Assembly: GCF_030540765.1 (NCBI RefSeq)
Contig: NZ_JAUOEL010000007.1
Coordinates: 62,001 to 126,000 of the forward strand
Direction of reading: 5' to 3'
DNA from: Flavivirga jejuensis
GTDB taxonomy: Bacteria; Bacteroidota; Bacteroidia; Flavobacteriales; Flavobacteriaceae
Length of the DNA: 64,000 nt
Within the stretch, counting starts at the first letter, position 1; each line of letters opens with the position of its first letter. The position numbers and the translations under genes were made by a program. Below are positions 17,007 to 26,927 of the stretch, one piece after another. A model generated the notes under the pieces. That model was not told the DNA's origin. It worked only from the letters and a program-made list of their open reading frames with translations, and did not search any database.

Positions 17007-18173
17007 ATGATAAATCCAAAAATCAAAAAACTCTTAGTTAGATACGTTACAGACTCATTAACTGATAATGAGGAAGATATACTTTTAGAGTGGTTGACTT
17101 TTTCTAAAAACAGGTTGTTATTTAAGAACTATATACAAATCAATTATGCCATTAACTATAATTTAAATGATATTGATACTAATGATATTAAAAAGATGTT
17201 GTTTTTGAAAATACGAAAAGACAAGTCTATTTATTATAAATATAACCTTAATACTGTTTTTAAGTATGCAGCACTGTTCATTATATTTCTTGGTTTGGGT
17301 TATGCATATCAACAAGATTATTTTAGAAATAAAATAGAACAGCCAAAATTAAATATTCCAAATGAAGCCATTACACTTCAATTAGATAATGGGGAAATTA
17401 AAATTTTAAATGAAGAAAAAACATCTGAAGTTAAAGATGAAAAAGGAAACATATTAGGTACACAGAATAAAACAAAATTGGTTTATAAGTCTAAAAATAA
17501 CACAGAGAAATATTCATTTGTTTATAACACATTATTCGTCCCTTATGGTAAGCAATTTGAAATCCAATTATCAGAAGGTACTACCGTTTTTCTTAATTCG
17601 GGAACTACATTTAAATACCCAGTGGAGTTTATCGAAGGTAAAGATCGTTTAGTTTATGTTGAAGGAGAAGCTTTCTTCGAGGTAGTAAAGAATGTAGAGC
17701 ATCCATTCATAGTTAACGCAAACGATATCAATATTCAAGTACTAGGAACAAAGTTTAATGTATCATCTTATAAAGAAGACATGAGCATTAATACAGTATT
17801 AGTTGAAGGCGCTGTCAATTTATACGATAAAGAGAGTACTTATAATACCAAAACAGCAATAGTTTTAAAGCCTGGTTATAAAGCAACCTGGAATAAATCT
17901 AATAATGAAGCACTAATCGAAAAAGTAGATGTTGAATTATATTCTGCATGGATTGATGGTAAAATTGTTTTTAGACATATGGCTTTTAATGACATAATAA
18001 AAATACTAGAACGCCACTACAATATCGATATAATTAATAATAATAAAATCTTAGGAGATAAGCTTTTTACCGCAAACTTTGATATTGAATCAATCGATCA
18101 GGTTCTTAAATCATTTAACGAAAATCATTCGATAGCGTATAGCATTGAAAATAACCAAGTAATAATTAATTAA
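17007..18173 (+). CDS. FecR-family anti-sigma factor
   Basis: A 388-residue inner-membrane protein. Residues 1-80 are cytoplasmic, residues about 88-105 (YAALFIIFLGLGYAY) are the single membrane helix, about 170-270 form the FecR domain (VPYGKQFEIQLSEGTTVFLNSG and HPFIVNANDINIQVLGTKF), and the last ~70 residues match the DUF4974 STN-like C-terminal domain (VFRHMAFNDIIKILERHY). It holds the divergent ECF sigma factor inactive and contacts the SusC signalling domain in the periplasm. A hairpin at 18280-18304 separates it from the susC gene. Confidence 0.9.
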   Translation: MINPKIKKLLVRYVTDSLTDNEEDILLEWLTFSKNRLLFKNYIQINYAINYNLNDIDTNDIKKMLFLKIRKDKSIYYKYNLNTVFKYAALFIIFLGLGYAYQQDYFRNKIEQPKLNIPNEAITLQLDNGEIKILNEEKTSEVKDEKGNILGTQNKTKLVYKSKNNTEKYSFVYNTLFVPYGKQFEIQLSEGTTVFLNSGTTFKYPVEFIEGKDRLVYVEGEAFFEVVKNVEHPFIVNANDINIQVLGTKFNVSSYKEDMSINTVLVEGAVNLYDKESTYNTKTAIVLKPGYKATWNKSNNEALIEKVDVELYSAWIDGKIVFRHMAFNDIIKILERHYNIDIINNNKILGDKLFTANFDIESIDQVLKSFNENHSIAYSIENNQVIIN

Positions 18174-18279
18174 ACCTAAACTAAATAAAAAACTACAGAT
18201 GACTTAAAAACACATTAAAAACCTTCGGAACAATCACTATATCGATTATTTAAATTAAAAGAAGAAATCAAATAAAAAA

Positions 18280-18304
18280 CGAAAGATGCTACCAACATCT
18301 TTCG
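18280..18304 (+). terminator. Hairpin between fecR and susC
   Basis: Perfect 9-bp arms CGAAAGATG and CATCTTTCG with a 7-nt loop, preceded by AAAAAA and followed by ATTTTAT. It looks like a bidirectional intrinsic terminator about 107 bp after fecR and 57 bp before susC, so susC probably has its own promoter. Confidence 0.65.
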
Positions 18305-18360
18305 ATTTTATAATAGTGGCCAAAAATCATTAATTAACCAGCTAAATACAAAGCAAAAAT

Positions 18361-21300
18361 ATGAAAAAATCATTTATGGCGGATAGGTTTGTCCCTTTGC
18401 CATTAAAATTTGACTTAAAAATGAAACTTACTACTTTTTTCTTAATAGTTTCTTTATTTCAAATTCAAGCTAATGAATTGTACTCCCAAAAGGCAAAAGT
18501 TACTTTAAATCTTGAAAATGTAAGCTTGGAAAGAGTTTTAATTGAAATTGAGTCCTTAACGGAATTTAAAATTTTATACAGTGATAATGACATTGATTAC
18601 AAGAAAATAGTATCTGTAAAACATAAGAATGAGTATGTTACAAAAGTTTTAAAAAAATTATTTGTAAACACAAATATTGTTTTTAAAGTTATTGACAAGC
18701 AAATAATTTTGAAATTAAATTCTGAAAACGAAATTAAACATATTGCCCCCCTTAACAATGTTAGTTTCGATATTCAAGAAAAAGTAATTTCGGGTATCGT
18801 TACAGACGAATTTGGTGTACCATTACCTGGAACAAGTGTTTTGGTAGAAGGAACATCAAAAGGTACCAGTACAGACTTTGATGGTGAATATAAATTAAAA
18901 GTTTCTAATGGAGATACGTTATTATTCTCATACGTTGGCTATTCAGCTATAAGAGTTATAGTAAATGATCAAAATGTTATTAATGTAACATTAAAAGAAG
19001 ATTCGGCTGCTTTAGATGAAGTGGTGGTGGTTGCTTTTGGAGAGCAAAAAAAGGAAAGTGTTGTCGCATCTATTACAACTGTAAAACCTAGTGAGCTTAA
19101 GGTGCCTTCTAGTAATTTAACCACGGCATTAGCAGGACGAGTTTCGGGGTTAATATCATATCAACGTAGTGGAGAACCAGGGCAAGACAATGCAGAGTTT
19201 TTTGTTCGTGGTATAACAACGTTTGGACATTCAAGAAGTCCACTTATTCTTTTAGATGGATTCGAAATTACCGCTAGTGAACTTGCAAGAGTACAGCCAG
19301 ACGATATTGGTAGCTTTTCCATAATGAAAGATGCTACTGCAACGTCACTTTATGGAGCAAGAGGAGCTAATGGTGTCATATTAGTTAAAACAAAGGAAGG
19401 AAAAGAAGGAAAAGCCCAAATTTCTTTTAGATACGAATCCACTTCTTCACAACCTACACAAATACCTGAAGTTCTTGAAGGTGTCGATTATATGAAACTT
19501 TATAATCAAGCGCAATTTAATGATAACCCTTTTGCCCCTAATTTTTATTCTGTACAACGTATCGAAAACACAATAAATAACCTTAACCCCTATGCATACC
19601 CGAATGTAAATTGGTATGATGAGTTGTTTAAAAGCCAAGCAATAAATACAAGATATAATATAAATGCAACTGGTGGTGGTAAAGTAGTTAATTATTATTT
19701 AGCTGCTTCTTATAACAGAGATAATGGGCTTTTATCGGTCGATGAAAAGAATGACTTTAATTCTAATATTCAAATAGATAATTATAACCTTCGTTCTAAT
19801 TTGAATATTAAATTAAGTGAAAAGACTAAGATAGGATTAAAAATTAATTCAGACTTTAGGAGGGCAAATACCCCTCTTATATCTGGAGCAAACGTTTTTA
19901 CGAGTGTTATGTCTATTAACCCTGTTGAGTTTCCTAAGTACTTTGCGCCTGATGAAGCAAACCTTTTTACAAGGCATATTTTATTTGGTAATTCTGGAAA
20001 TGGAGAATTCGTAAACCCTTATGCAGAAAGTGTAAAAGGGTTTACAGACTATTTTTCAACTACCGTATTATCTCAATTAACATTAGAATCGAAGATAACA
20101 AATAATTTAACCTTTACAGGGAATTTTACAATTCAATCTTTTGGAGAATTTTCGTCATCAAGAAGCTATACCCCATTTTATTATAGGTGGAAAGATTACG
20201 ACCAAGTGGCCGATACTTATACTTTAGAACAAATTAATACAGACGGATCAGAGGCTCTAGGTGATGCAAGCGTATCACGTGATTCGAATTCGCGTAATTA
20301 TTTTGAGGGGCGTTTATTATATAACAAAACGTTTAAAAAGAAGCATGCCGTTAGCGGTTTACTAGTTGGTCGAGCTGAAGAAAAGATGAATCAAGGAACA
20401 GGAACTGGTACATATTCTACTTTACCATCTCGTAATAATGGTATTTCTGGTAGGTTTACTTACGGTTTTGATTCCAGGTATTTATTTGAAGCCAACTTTG
20501 GTTATAATGGCTCTGAAAAATTTGCTGATAAGGAGCGTTATGGTTTTTTTCCAGCCATTGGTTTTGGGTATTTAATGTCTAACGAATCTTATTGGAAAGG
20601 TTTAGAAGATATTATTGATACCATGAAATTAAAATTCACTTACGGTTTAGTAGGAAATGACGCAATAACTTCAGCAGACGATCGCTTTTTCTTTTTATCA
20701 CAAGTTAACACCTCAGGAGCTGGATATACATGGGGAGTAAATTTCCAAAATTCTAATCCTGGATACTCCGTAGAGAGATATGCAAACAGACTAATAACTT
20801 GGGAGGTTGCAGAAAAATACAATTTAGGACTGGAAATGAGTATTGCCAATTTTATTAATTTAAATGTAGACTTCTTTAAAGAAAACAGATCTGATATTTA
20901 TTTACAACGTGATTTTATTCCAAGTTCTTTAGGCTTATCTGCAAATATTTACGGAAATGTGGGAAAAGCATCGTCTAAAGGTGTCGATGGATCTTTAGAT
21001 TTCAACTATTCTTTTAATCAAGATTTTTGGATAAGTGGACGTTCTACATTTACCTATGCTACAAGTAAAATTATTGAAAACGAAAGTCAAATACTTTACG
21101 ATTATCAAGATCGTAAAGGACATTCTGTAAATCAAGCATGGGGGTTAGTCGCAGAACGTTTATTTGTAGATCAAACCGAAATTGATAATTCACCAGAACA
21201 AACATTCGGTCCATATCAAGCTGGAGATATTAAATATAAAGATATTAATGGTGACGGTCTTATAAATGGCAACGACCAAGTTGCTATAGGGAACCCAACC

Positions 21301-21780
21301 AGTCCAGAAATTATTTATGGCTTTGGTATAACCTCTGGTTTTAAAGGATTCGATTTTTCTTTCTTTTTTCAAGGCTCCGCTAAATCGTCTTTTTTCATAG
21401 ACTCCGAAGGTATTGCTCCCTTTGTAAACAGACGTAATGCTTTGCAAGTTGTAGCAAATGATTATTGGAGTATAAATAATCCAGACCCAGATGCATTTTG
21501 GCCTAGACTATCTGCTGCTCAAGTAGGTAATAATACCCAAACATCTACTTGGTGGTTAAGAGATGGCTCTTTTTTAAGACTTAAAAATATAGAAACGGGT
21601 TTTTCTATACCAGATGAAACATTAAAGAAATTAAACTTGAAGAAGCTAAGAATTTATGCTAGTGCTACTAATTTATTTACCATAAGCAAATTTGACCTAT
21701 GGGATATAGAAATGGGAGGTGACGGATTGGGATATCCCATACAGCGAGTCATTAATATAGGTGTACAAGCCTCTTTATAA
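18361..21780 (+). CDS. susC: SusC-type TonB-dependent oligosaccharide transporter with STN signalling domain
   Basis: A 1139-residue outer-membrane transporter. After a long basic leader and hydrophobic signal (about 21-40) it has an STN (secretin/TonB short N-terminus) domain at about 47-120, a CarboxypepD_reg-like domain (about 140-220), a plug with FGEQKKESV and GRVSGLISYQR (about 225-340; LILLDGFEI, MKDATATSLYGARGANGVILV) and the large barrel. The STN domain identifies it as a transducer for the FecR/sigma pair just upstream. It pairs with SusD, 29 bp downstream, as a lidded importer of oligosaccharides. The substrate is not evident from this protein. Confidence 0.93.
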   Translation: MKKSFMADRFVPLPLKFDLKMKLTTFFLIVSLFQIQANELYSQKAKVTLNLENVSLERVLIEIESLTEFKILYSDNDIDYKKIVSVKHKNEYVTKVLKKLFVNTNIVFKVIDKQIILKLNSENEIKHIAPLNNVSFDIQEKVISGIVTDEFGVPLPGTSVLVEGTSKGTSTDFDGEYKLKVSNGDTLLFSYVGYSAIRVIVNDQNVINVTLKEDSAALDEVVVVAFGEQKKESVVASITTVKPSELKVPSSNLTTALAGRVSGLISYQRSGEPGQDNAEFFVRGITTFGHSRSPLILLDGFEITASELARVQPDDIGSFSIMKDATATSLYGARGANGVILVKTKEGKEGKAQISFRYESTSSQPTQIPEVLEGVDYMKLYNQAQFNDNPFAPNFYSVQRIENTINNLNPYAYPNVNWYDELFKSQAINTRYNINATGGGKVVNYYLAASYNRDNGLLSVDEKNDFNSNIQIDNYNLRSNLNIKLSEKTKIGLKINSDFRRANTPLISGANVFTSVMSINPVEFPKYFAPDEANLFTRHILFGNSGNGEFVNPYAESVKGFTDYFSTTVLSQLTLESKITNNLTFTGNFTIQSFGEFSSSRSYTPFYYRWKDYDQVADTYTLEQINTDGSEALGDASVSRDSNSRNYFEGRLLYNKTFKKKHAVSGLLVGRAEEKMNQGTGTGTYSTLPSRNNGISGRFTYGFDSRYLFEANFGYNGSEKFADKERYGFFPAIGFGYLMSNESYWKGLEDIIDTMKLKFTYGLVGNDAITSADDRFFFLSQVNTSGAGYTWGVNFQNSNPGYSVERYANRLITWEVAEKYNLGLEMSIANFINLNVDFFKENRSDIYLQRDFIPSSLGLSANIYGNVGKASSKGVDGSLDFNYSFNQDFWISGRSTFTYATSKIIENESQILYDYQDRKGHSVNQAWGLVAERLFVDQTEIDNSPEQTFGPYQAGDIKYKDINGDGLINGNDQVAIGNPTSPEIIYGFGITSGFKGFDFSFFFQGSAKSSFFIDSEGIAPFVNRRNALQVVANDYWSINNPDPDAFWPRLSAAQVGNNTQTSTWWLRDGSFLRLKNIETGFSIPDETLKKLNLKKLRIYASATNLFTISKFDLWDIEMGGDGLGYPIQRVINIGVQASL

Positions 21781-21809
21781 CATGAAGTTATTTTTAAAAA
21801 TAAAATAAT

Positions 21810-23747
21810 ATGAAAAAAATTATTAAATATATAAAAACCCTTACAATCATATTGTTAGGAGTATCATGTTCAGAATATTTAGATGTGGTGCCAGACAATA
21901 CGGTAGAAGTAGAACATTTATTTGAAACAAAACAAAAAGCTATTTCTGCTTTAGCTACTTGTTATAGTTTTATGCCTTTTAATGACCATGTAAATAATAG
22001 CATGCAGTCTGCTGGCGATGAGTTTGTTCCAAGATTAGATCCAGATTGGGTTGATAGAAACAGAGGTATAAATATAATGAGAAGTGGATTTCAGGGAGCA
22101 AATGATCCTATATTGAATTTTTGGGATGGCAGAATATCAGGAACCGCACTTTACGATGGCATCCGAGTATGTAATACCTTTTTAAATAGTATTTCTAGAG
22201 TACCAGACATAACAGAAACTGAAAGAGTAGATTGGATTGCTCAAGTTAAATTCCTTAAAGGCTTTTATCACTTTTACCTAATAAATAGATATGGTCCAAT
22301 TATAATAGCCGATGAAAACCTAGCACCATCTGAGGATCCCGAGTCAGTAAAACAATATAGACAGCCTGTAGATACTTGTTTTGATTATGTTATTAATTTA
22401 TTTGACGAAGCTATTCCAGATTTAGATGAGAGTAGAACACAATCGTATCTTGGTCAAATAGATAAGACTATAGCCATGAGTATTAAGGCTAAAGTCCTTA
22501 TGTATGCAGCAAGCCCACTTTTTAATGGAAATTCAGAATTCTATGGTTCGTTTATAAATGAAGAAGGTTCACCTTATTTTAATTTAGAAGAAGATCCAGA
22601 AAAATGGAAACTGGCATTAGATGCTACCGAAGAAGCTATTGCTCAAGCATTATCTGTTGGAAAATCAATGTATGTATATAATCAAGAACCTTATTTCTTT
22701 GATAGAGATGATTGGGAGGTATCTGGAATTATGAAACACGCATATAGCTTAAGATTTTCTATTGTAGAACCTTGGAATAATGAGCTTATTTGGGGGCTTT
22801 CTAATATAAATGATCGAAGTAGCGGGTTTACTTTTCAAACTGCTACTAATATACGTGCAGAAGGCAGCACAGTAACATCAAATGCTTGGCAATGGATGGG
22901 AGTAAGTCACCGTATGACCGAATTATTTTACACTAAAAATGGCGTTCCTATTAATGATGATAAAACATTTAATTATGAAAATAGGTTAAGCATTGGAGAA
23001 ATTCCTGAAGATGATGATTATTTTAGAGGCTATTTGCAACCACTTGAGCGCACAGTTAATCTATACTTAAACAGAGAACCTCGTTTTTATGCCTGGTTGG
23101 GTACAGATAGAGGAATCTGGAGAGCACAACAAGCCCGTAATAATTTAAAAATGCGTTTTGGAGAAAGTCCAGGAGGACAAACGCATGCAACAGATTATTT
23201 TTGGACAGGTATTGGTGTAAAAAAGTTTGTGCACCCAGAAACAACATCCGATCAAGGATGGGAAACTACAACATTTTATCCCAGAGCAATAATGAGGTTA
23301 TCAGAACTATATCTTATGAGAGCAGAAGCTCGTAATGAGTATAGTGGTCCAGAGCAACGTGTTTACGATGATTTAAATGTTATTAGAACACGAGCAGGAA
23401 TTCCTAATATTGAAACAGTTTATAGTGATGCTAATATTGTTAAAAATACAGGAAAACATACCGATAAAGCTGGATTAAGAGATATTATTCATACAGAAAG
23501 AATGATTGAGCTAAGTTTTGAAGGACATCGTTATGATGATATTCGTAGATGGAAACGTGCGACTCAGTTTTTTATAGACCCTATTCTTGGTTGGAATGTA
23601 GACAAAGATTTAACAAGCGAATTTTACGAGTTAACAACCAAACAAACCCGTAACTGGATAACGCCGCGCGATTATTTATTTCCAATAATGTTAAACGAGT
23701 TAAGGCTAAACTCTAACCTAATCCAAAACCCAGGTTGGGATCGATAA
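21810..23747 (+). CDS. susD: SusD/RagB-family surface glycan-binding lipoprotein
   Basis: A 645-residue lipoprotein; the signal ends GVSC with the lipidated Cys at residue 20, followed by SEYLDVVPDN, the standard SusD N-terminus. Typical TPR-like helices and the C-terminal RLSELYLMRAEARNE and YDDIRRWKR motifs are present. It forms the hinged lid over the SusC barrel and helps choose the glycan. It lies 29 bp after susC and 16 bp before the next lipoprotein gene, so they share a transcript. Confidence 0.93.
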   Translation: MKKIIKYIKTLTIILLGVSCSEYLDVVPDNTVEVEHLFETKQKAISALATCYSFMPFNDHVNNSMQSAGDEFVPRLDPDWVDRNRGINIMRSGFQGANDPILNFWDGRISGTALYDGIRVCNTFLNSISRVPDITETERVDWIAQVKFLKGFYHFYLINRYGPIIIADENLAPSEDPESVKQYRQPVDTCFDYVINLFDEAIPDLDESRTQSYLGQIDKTIAMSIKAKVLMYAASPLFNGNSEFYGSFINEEGSPYFNLEEDPEKWKLALDATEEAIAQALSVGKSMYVYNQEPYFFDRDDWEVSGIMKHAYSLRFSIVEPWNNELIWGLSNINDRSSGFTFQTATNIRAEGSTVTSNAWQWMGVSHRMTELFYTKNGVPINDDKTFNYENRLSIGEIPEDDDYFRGYLQPLERTVNLYLNREPRFYAWLGTDRGIWRAQQARNNLKMRFGESPGGQTHATDYFWTGIGVKKFVHPETTSDQGWETTTFYPRAIMRLSELYLMRAEARNEYSGPEQRVYDDLNVIRTRAGIPNIETVYSDANIVKNTGKHTDKAGLRDIIHTERMIELSFEGHRYDDIRRWKRATQFFIDPILGWNVDKDLTSEFYELTTKQTRNWITPRDYLFPIMLNELRLNSNLIQNPGWDR

Positions 23748-23763
23748 ATTAATAAGAATAATT

Positions 23764-25092
23764 ATGAAAAAATATATATTTAATTATAAATCATATACTA
23801 TAAAAGCCTTTATTTTTTTATGCTTCGGTATGTTAATAGTTCTTTGTTCTTGTAATGACGACGATACAAACGGAGACACTACCCCTCCAAAAGAAATTAC
23901 TAATGTCACATTCGAACCAAGTAATGGAGGAGGCACATTTTTCTATGACGTTCCAGAAGATGAAGATGTATTACTTGTAAAAGCTGTATATAAACTAGAT
24001 AGCGACAAAACTATTTTTAGATCAAGTAGCTTTTATACAGACTCTTTAAAAATAGATGGCTTAGGTTCTTTAAAGCCATACACCGTAGAACTGATTGCTG
24101 TAGATCGAACAGGTAACGAATCTAAACCAGTAATTCAAGAAGTAACACCTTTAACACCAACAACACAACTTGTTTTAACTACAGTAGAAATCATTCCGTC
24201 TTTTTCAAGTGTTTTTGTTAGATGGGAAAATCCCCAAAGAAAGAATGTTGTTATAGGGGTAAGTTATACAGTCAATAATTTTACTGTAATAAAGAAATTT
24301 GCTAGTAATGAGTTATCAGAAAGAATTTTAATTGATAATTTAGAAACCAGCCCTCATGATATTTCTGTTTTTATTGAAGATGATTTTGAGAATAAAACAT
24401 CAGCAAAAGTTTTTAACATTAAACCACTAGGAGATGTTTTACTAGATAAAACTAAGTTTTCTTTTTTAAGAGATGAGTTGCTACCAGATGAGATGCATGA
24501 AACATGGGTAGAACTAGATGATCAAGGTATGGAAATAACACAAAACAGAACGGTTATTCGATCAGAAAAAGAAGGCGGTTTTGAAGGCAGTTGGAATGCA
24601 GAAGAACGTAACCCCGATGGCGAAATTCAATTTTTTTGGGACGGCATAGTAGACGATGGTATTCTAAGAAATAAAAACTTTTTTAGTACAGGACTATCTG
24701 GAAGCATACCGTTTTCTTATTATATCGATTTAGGAGAAGAAGTAGTCATGAGTCGTTTTAGAGTATGGCAGCAAGATTGGAACCAGATAGAAACTGGTAA
24801 AGATCAATCTGGAAATGCATACAGCAATGGAAATGTTGAGATCTTTGAATTATGGATAAGTAACGATAAAGTAAATTGGGAACGCATACGCAAAGCTATT
24901 ATTGTTAAACCATTTGATGAAATTGAAGCCAAACAAGAAGCCTTAGATGGTCATCATTTCATTGTCTATGAAGAAGACCCCAGGTTCACAAAACCTTTTA
25001 GATACTTAGAATACAGAGGGCTTCAACGTTTTGATGAAGCTGACGGAACTTGTTATGCATCAGAGCTATCTATTTATGGTAATCCTAATTAA
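23764..25092 (+). CDS. Surface lipoprotein with DUF4959, DUF5126 and DUF5000 domains
   Basis: A 442-residue lipoprotein with the lipid-modified Cys near residue 28-30 (LCSC) followed by NDDD. Three domains are recognisable by pattern: DUF4959 (about 35-135, TPPKEITNV and NGGGTFFYDVPEDEDVL), a fibronectin-like DUF5126 (about 140-235, VFVRWENPQRKN) and a discoidin-like DUF5000 C-terminus (about 290-442, GSIPFSYYIDLGEEVVMSRFRV and a final ELSIYG). Such proteins accompany SusC/SusD pairs and act as surface glycan-binding proteins. Tandem placement after susD supports that role; the ligand is unknown. Confidence 0.83.
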   Translation: MKKYIFNYKSYTIKAFIFLCFGMLIVLCSCNDDDTNGDTTPPKEITNVTFEPSNGGGTFFYDVPEDEDVLLVKAVYKLDSDKTIFRSSSFYTDSLKIDGLGSLKPYTVELIAVDRTGNESKPVIQEVTPLTPTTQLVLTTVEIIPSFSSVFVRWENPQRKNVVIGVSYTVNNFTVIKKFASNELSERILIDNLETSPHDISVFIEDDFENKTSAKVFNIKPLGDVLLDKTKFSFLRDELLPDEMHETWVELDDQGMEITQNRTVIRSEKEGGFEGSWNAEERNPDGEIQFFWDGIVDDGILRNKNFFSTGLSGSIPFSYYIDLGEEVVMSRFRVWQQDWNQIETGKDQSGNAYSNGNVEIFELWISNDKVNWERIRKAIIVKPFDEIEAKQEALDGHHFIVYEEDPRFTKPFRYLEYRGLQRFDEADGTCYASELSIYGNPN

Positions 25093-25139
25093 AACTTGGA
25101 TTCCCATAAAATGTTATTTAAATATAAAAATAGAATATT

Positions 25140-26618
25140 ATGAAATTTAATAATTTAATTATAGCAGTTATACTCTTAATTGGTTGTTTTTCTTGTGATG
25201 ATTTAGATGATAAACATAACCAGTATCTCACAGAAACAGTATATCCAGGTAGGATAGACAGCTTAAGAACTTATATAGGTATAGAACAAGTTTATTTAGG
25301 TTGGGATAAGCCCACAGACAATAAAGCAGACAAAACAATAGTCGATTATGGCATAGAAACCATTGTTTTTGATGCTGCTATTGATACATTAGTTGTAACA
25401 GGACTTGATTCTGGAGAGACTTATAACTTTCAGGTATATAATATAGATACAAATGAGAACCAATCGGTAAAACTTTATGCTGATTTGTTTCCAGTTTCTA
25501 AAGATTGGATAGCTAGAAACCTGATGTTATCTCAACCAATTGTAACGCCTACAGATGGCGTTAATGTAAACAGTTTAACCTTTAGTTGGAAAGCACTAAA
25601 TAATGGTGTTATGCAATATAAAGATGGACTAGAGTTTATCTTAACTGATGAGAACGAAAATGAAATTACAGACATATCTGTTGAAAATAATGTTGACGAA
25701 GGTGTATTAATTATTGTAGCCTCTAATTTAGATATAAATAAAAGCTATACCCTTTCATACAAAATGAGTTTTAGTCCAAAAATAGATAACAAAGTAATTT
25801 TAGATACAACGCCTCTAATGGGCGAAATAACATTTATTCCAAACGATTTTGCACTTGATCCTATTTATTTACTAACAGCATCCACAGGTTGGGATGAATC
25901 TTCGTTTATAACTATAGCAGCTGTCGAACCAGGTAAATATGTTGCTAAGAGTATTAGTTTAGGTGCAGGAGAGGTGTTTAGAGCTTTTAAAGAACCTAGT
26001 TTATCGTCAGAAGAACAATATGGTTTTTCTTCTTTCAATGTGGTTTCTGCTTTAATGAAGGTAAGCGATGACGGGGATGATAATTTACAATTAATATCGA
26101 CTGCTTCTGGGCTTTATAATTTAACTATAGAAACCACTAGTAAAATAATAAGTATTTCGGGAACCTATGATGGAATAATAGAATTCCCAGGAACTTTAGA
26201 AGCTGAAAATTATAACACAGGCGGACAAGGTGTAGCGTATAGTGATTATGATGGTAATAACAGAGGTAACAGTTATAGAAATGATGGCGTAGACATTAGT
26301 GGAGGGCCTACTCCAAGTTTTAATGTTGGTTGGACTAATGATGGTGAATGGCTAGCTTACACCGTAGAGGTACTAGAAACAGGATCATATAGAGTGAACT
26401 TTTCTATAGCTTCTGCTAATGCTACAGTTGGTCAATTAGTTTTAAAATTTGATGAAAAAGAGACATTAGTTTTTCAAGGCGTAGGAACAGGTAGTTGGAA
26501 TATTTTTACGAATCAATTAGCTGGTGATATTGAATTAGAAGCAGGGATTTATGAATTAAAAGTAGAAATGAGAAATCCAGGGCTTAATTTCGATGCGCTA
26601 ACTCTAACTAAAAATTAA
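25140..26618 (+). CDS. Surface glycan-binding lipoprotein: DUF4998, SusE/F-like and CBM6 domains
   Basis: A 492-residue lipoprotein with Cys16 (LIGC) or Cys19 as the lipid site, followed by DDLDD. Residues about 30-130 match DUF4998 (YPGRIDSLRTYIG), about 230-345 resemble a SusE/SusF starch-binding-type domain (YLLTASTGWDESSF and a GEVFRAFKEP segment), and about 350-492 are a CBM6-type module (GTLEAENYNTGGQGVAYSDYD, DGEWLAYTVEV, NFDALTLTKN). CBM6 modules bind beta-glucans, xylans and agarose, so the locus may target a neutral or sulphated glucan rather than alginate. It closes the plus-strand operon. There is no T9SS sorting domain. Confidence 0.83.
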   Translation: MKFNNLIIAVILLIGCFSCDDLDDKHNQYLTETVYPGRIDSLRTYIGIEQVYLGWDKPTDNKADKTIVDYGIETIVFDAAIDTLVVTGLDSGETYNFQVYNIDTNENQSVKLYADLFPVSKDWIARNLMLSQPIVTPTDGVNVNSLTFSWKALNNGVMQYKDGLEFILTDENENEITDISVENNVDEGVLIIVASNLDINKSYTLSYKMSFSPKIDNKVILDTTPLMGEITFIPNDFALDPIYLLTASTGWDESSFITIAAVEPGKYVAKSISLGAGEVFRAFKEPSLSSEEQYGFSSFNVVSALMKVSDDGDDNLQLISTASGLYNLTIETTSKIISISGTYDGIIEFPGTLEAENYNTGGQGVAYSDYDGNNRGNSYRNDGVDISGGPTPSFNVGWTNDGEWLAYTVEVLETGSYRVNFSIASANATVGQLVLKFDEKETLVFQGVGTGSWNIFTNQLAGDIELEAGIYELKVEMRNPGLNFDALTLTKN

Positions 26619-26927
26619 CAGTAAAGAGCAACTACCATACTTAGAAACTGTTTAAGTTTTGTTTTTGGAATTAGTTTGGGTGGGTTAGGCTCTCAGTCAA
26701 GGCAAAATAAAGGCGAATAGCATCGCTATCTAAAGAAATTTTGTTGCTGAATGAGGGCTTAAGACTGCAAAAAGACTAAAGGATTAAATTTAAACAGTTT
26801 CTTAATATTTTAAAGTTTTTGATTAGCACTCGTAACCTATCGATGTAAGGATCATAGATAAAAGTCAATAAATATGAACAACATTTTACAAAAACAACCT
26901 CATTTAACTTACGTCGAACTCAGGTTC
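26619..26927. other. Non-coding gap between the glycan locus and the PL6 gene
   Basis: The gap is largely filled by the element at 26643-26802 with 13-bp inverted ends. The last 125 bp show no gene and no clear signal; the PL6 gene ends at 26928 on the opposite strand. Confidence 0.6.
26643..26802. mobile_element. MITE-like element with 13-bp inverted repeats
   Basis: AGAAACTGTTTAA (26643-26655) and TTAAACAGTTTCT (26790-26802) are perfect inverted repeats enclosing 134 bp with no open frame. The interior is less A+T-rich than its surroundings. The size and ends suit a non-autonomous MITE or an insertion-sequence remnant. I see no clean target-site duplication. Confidence 0.55.
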
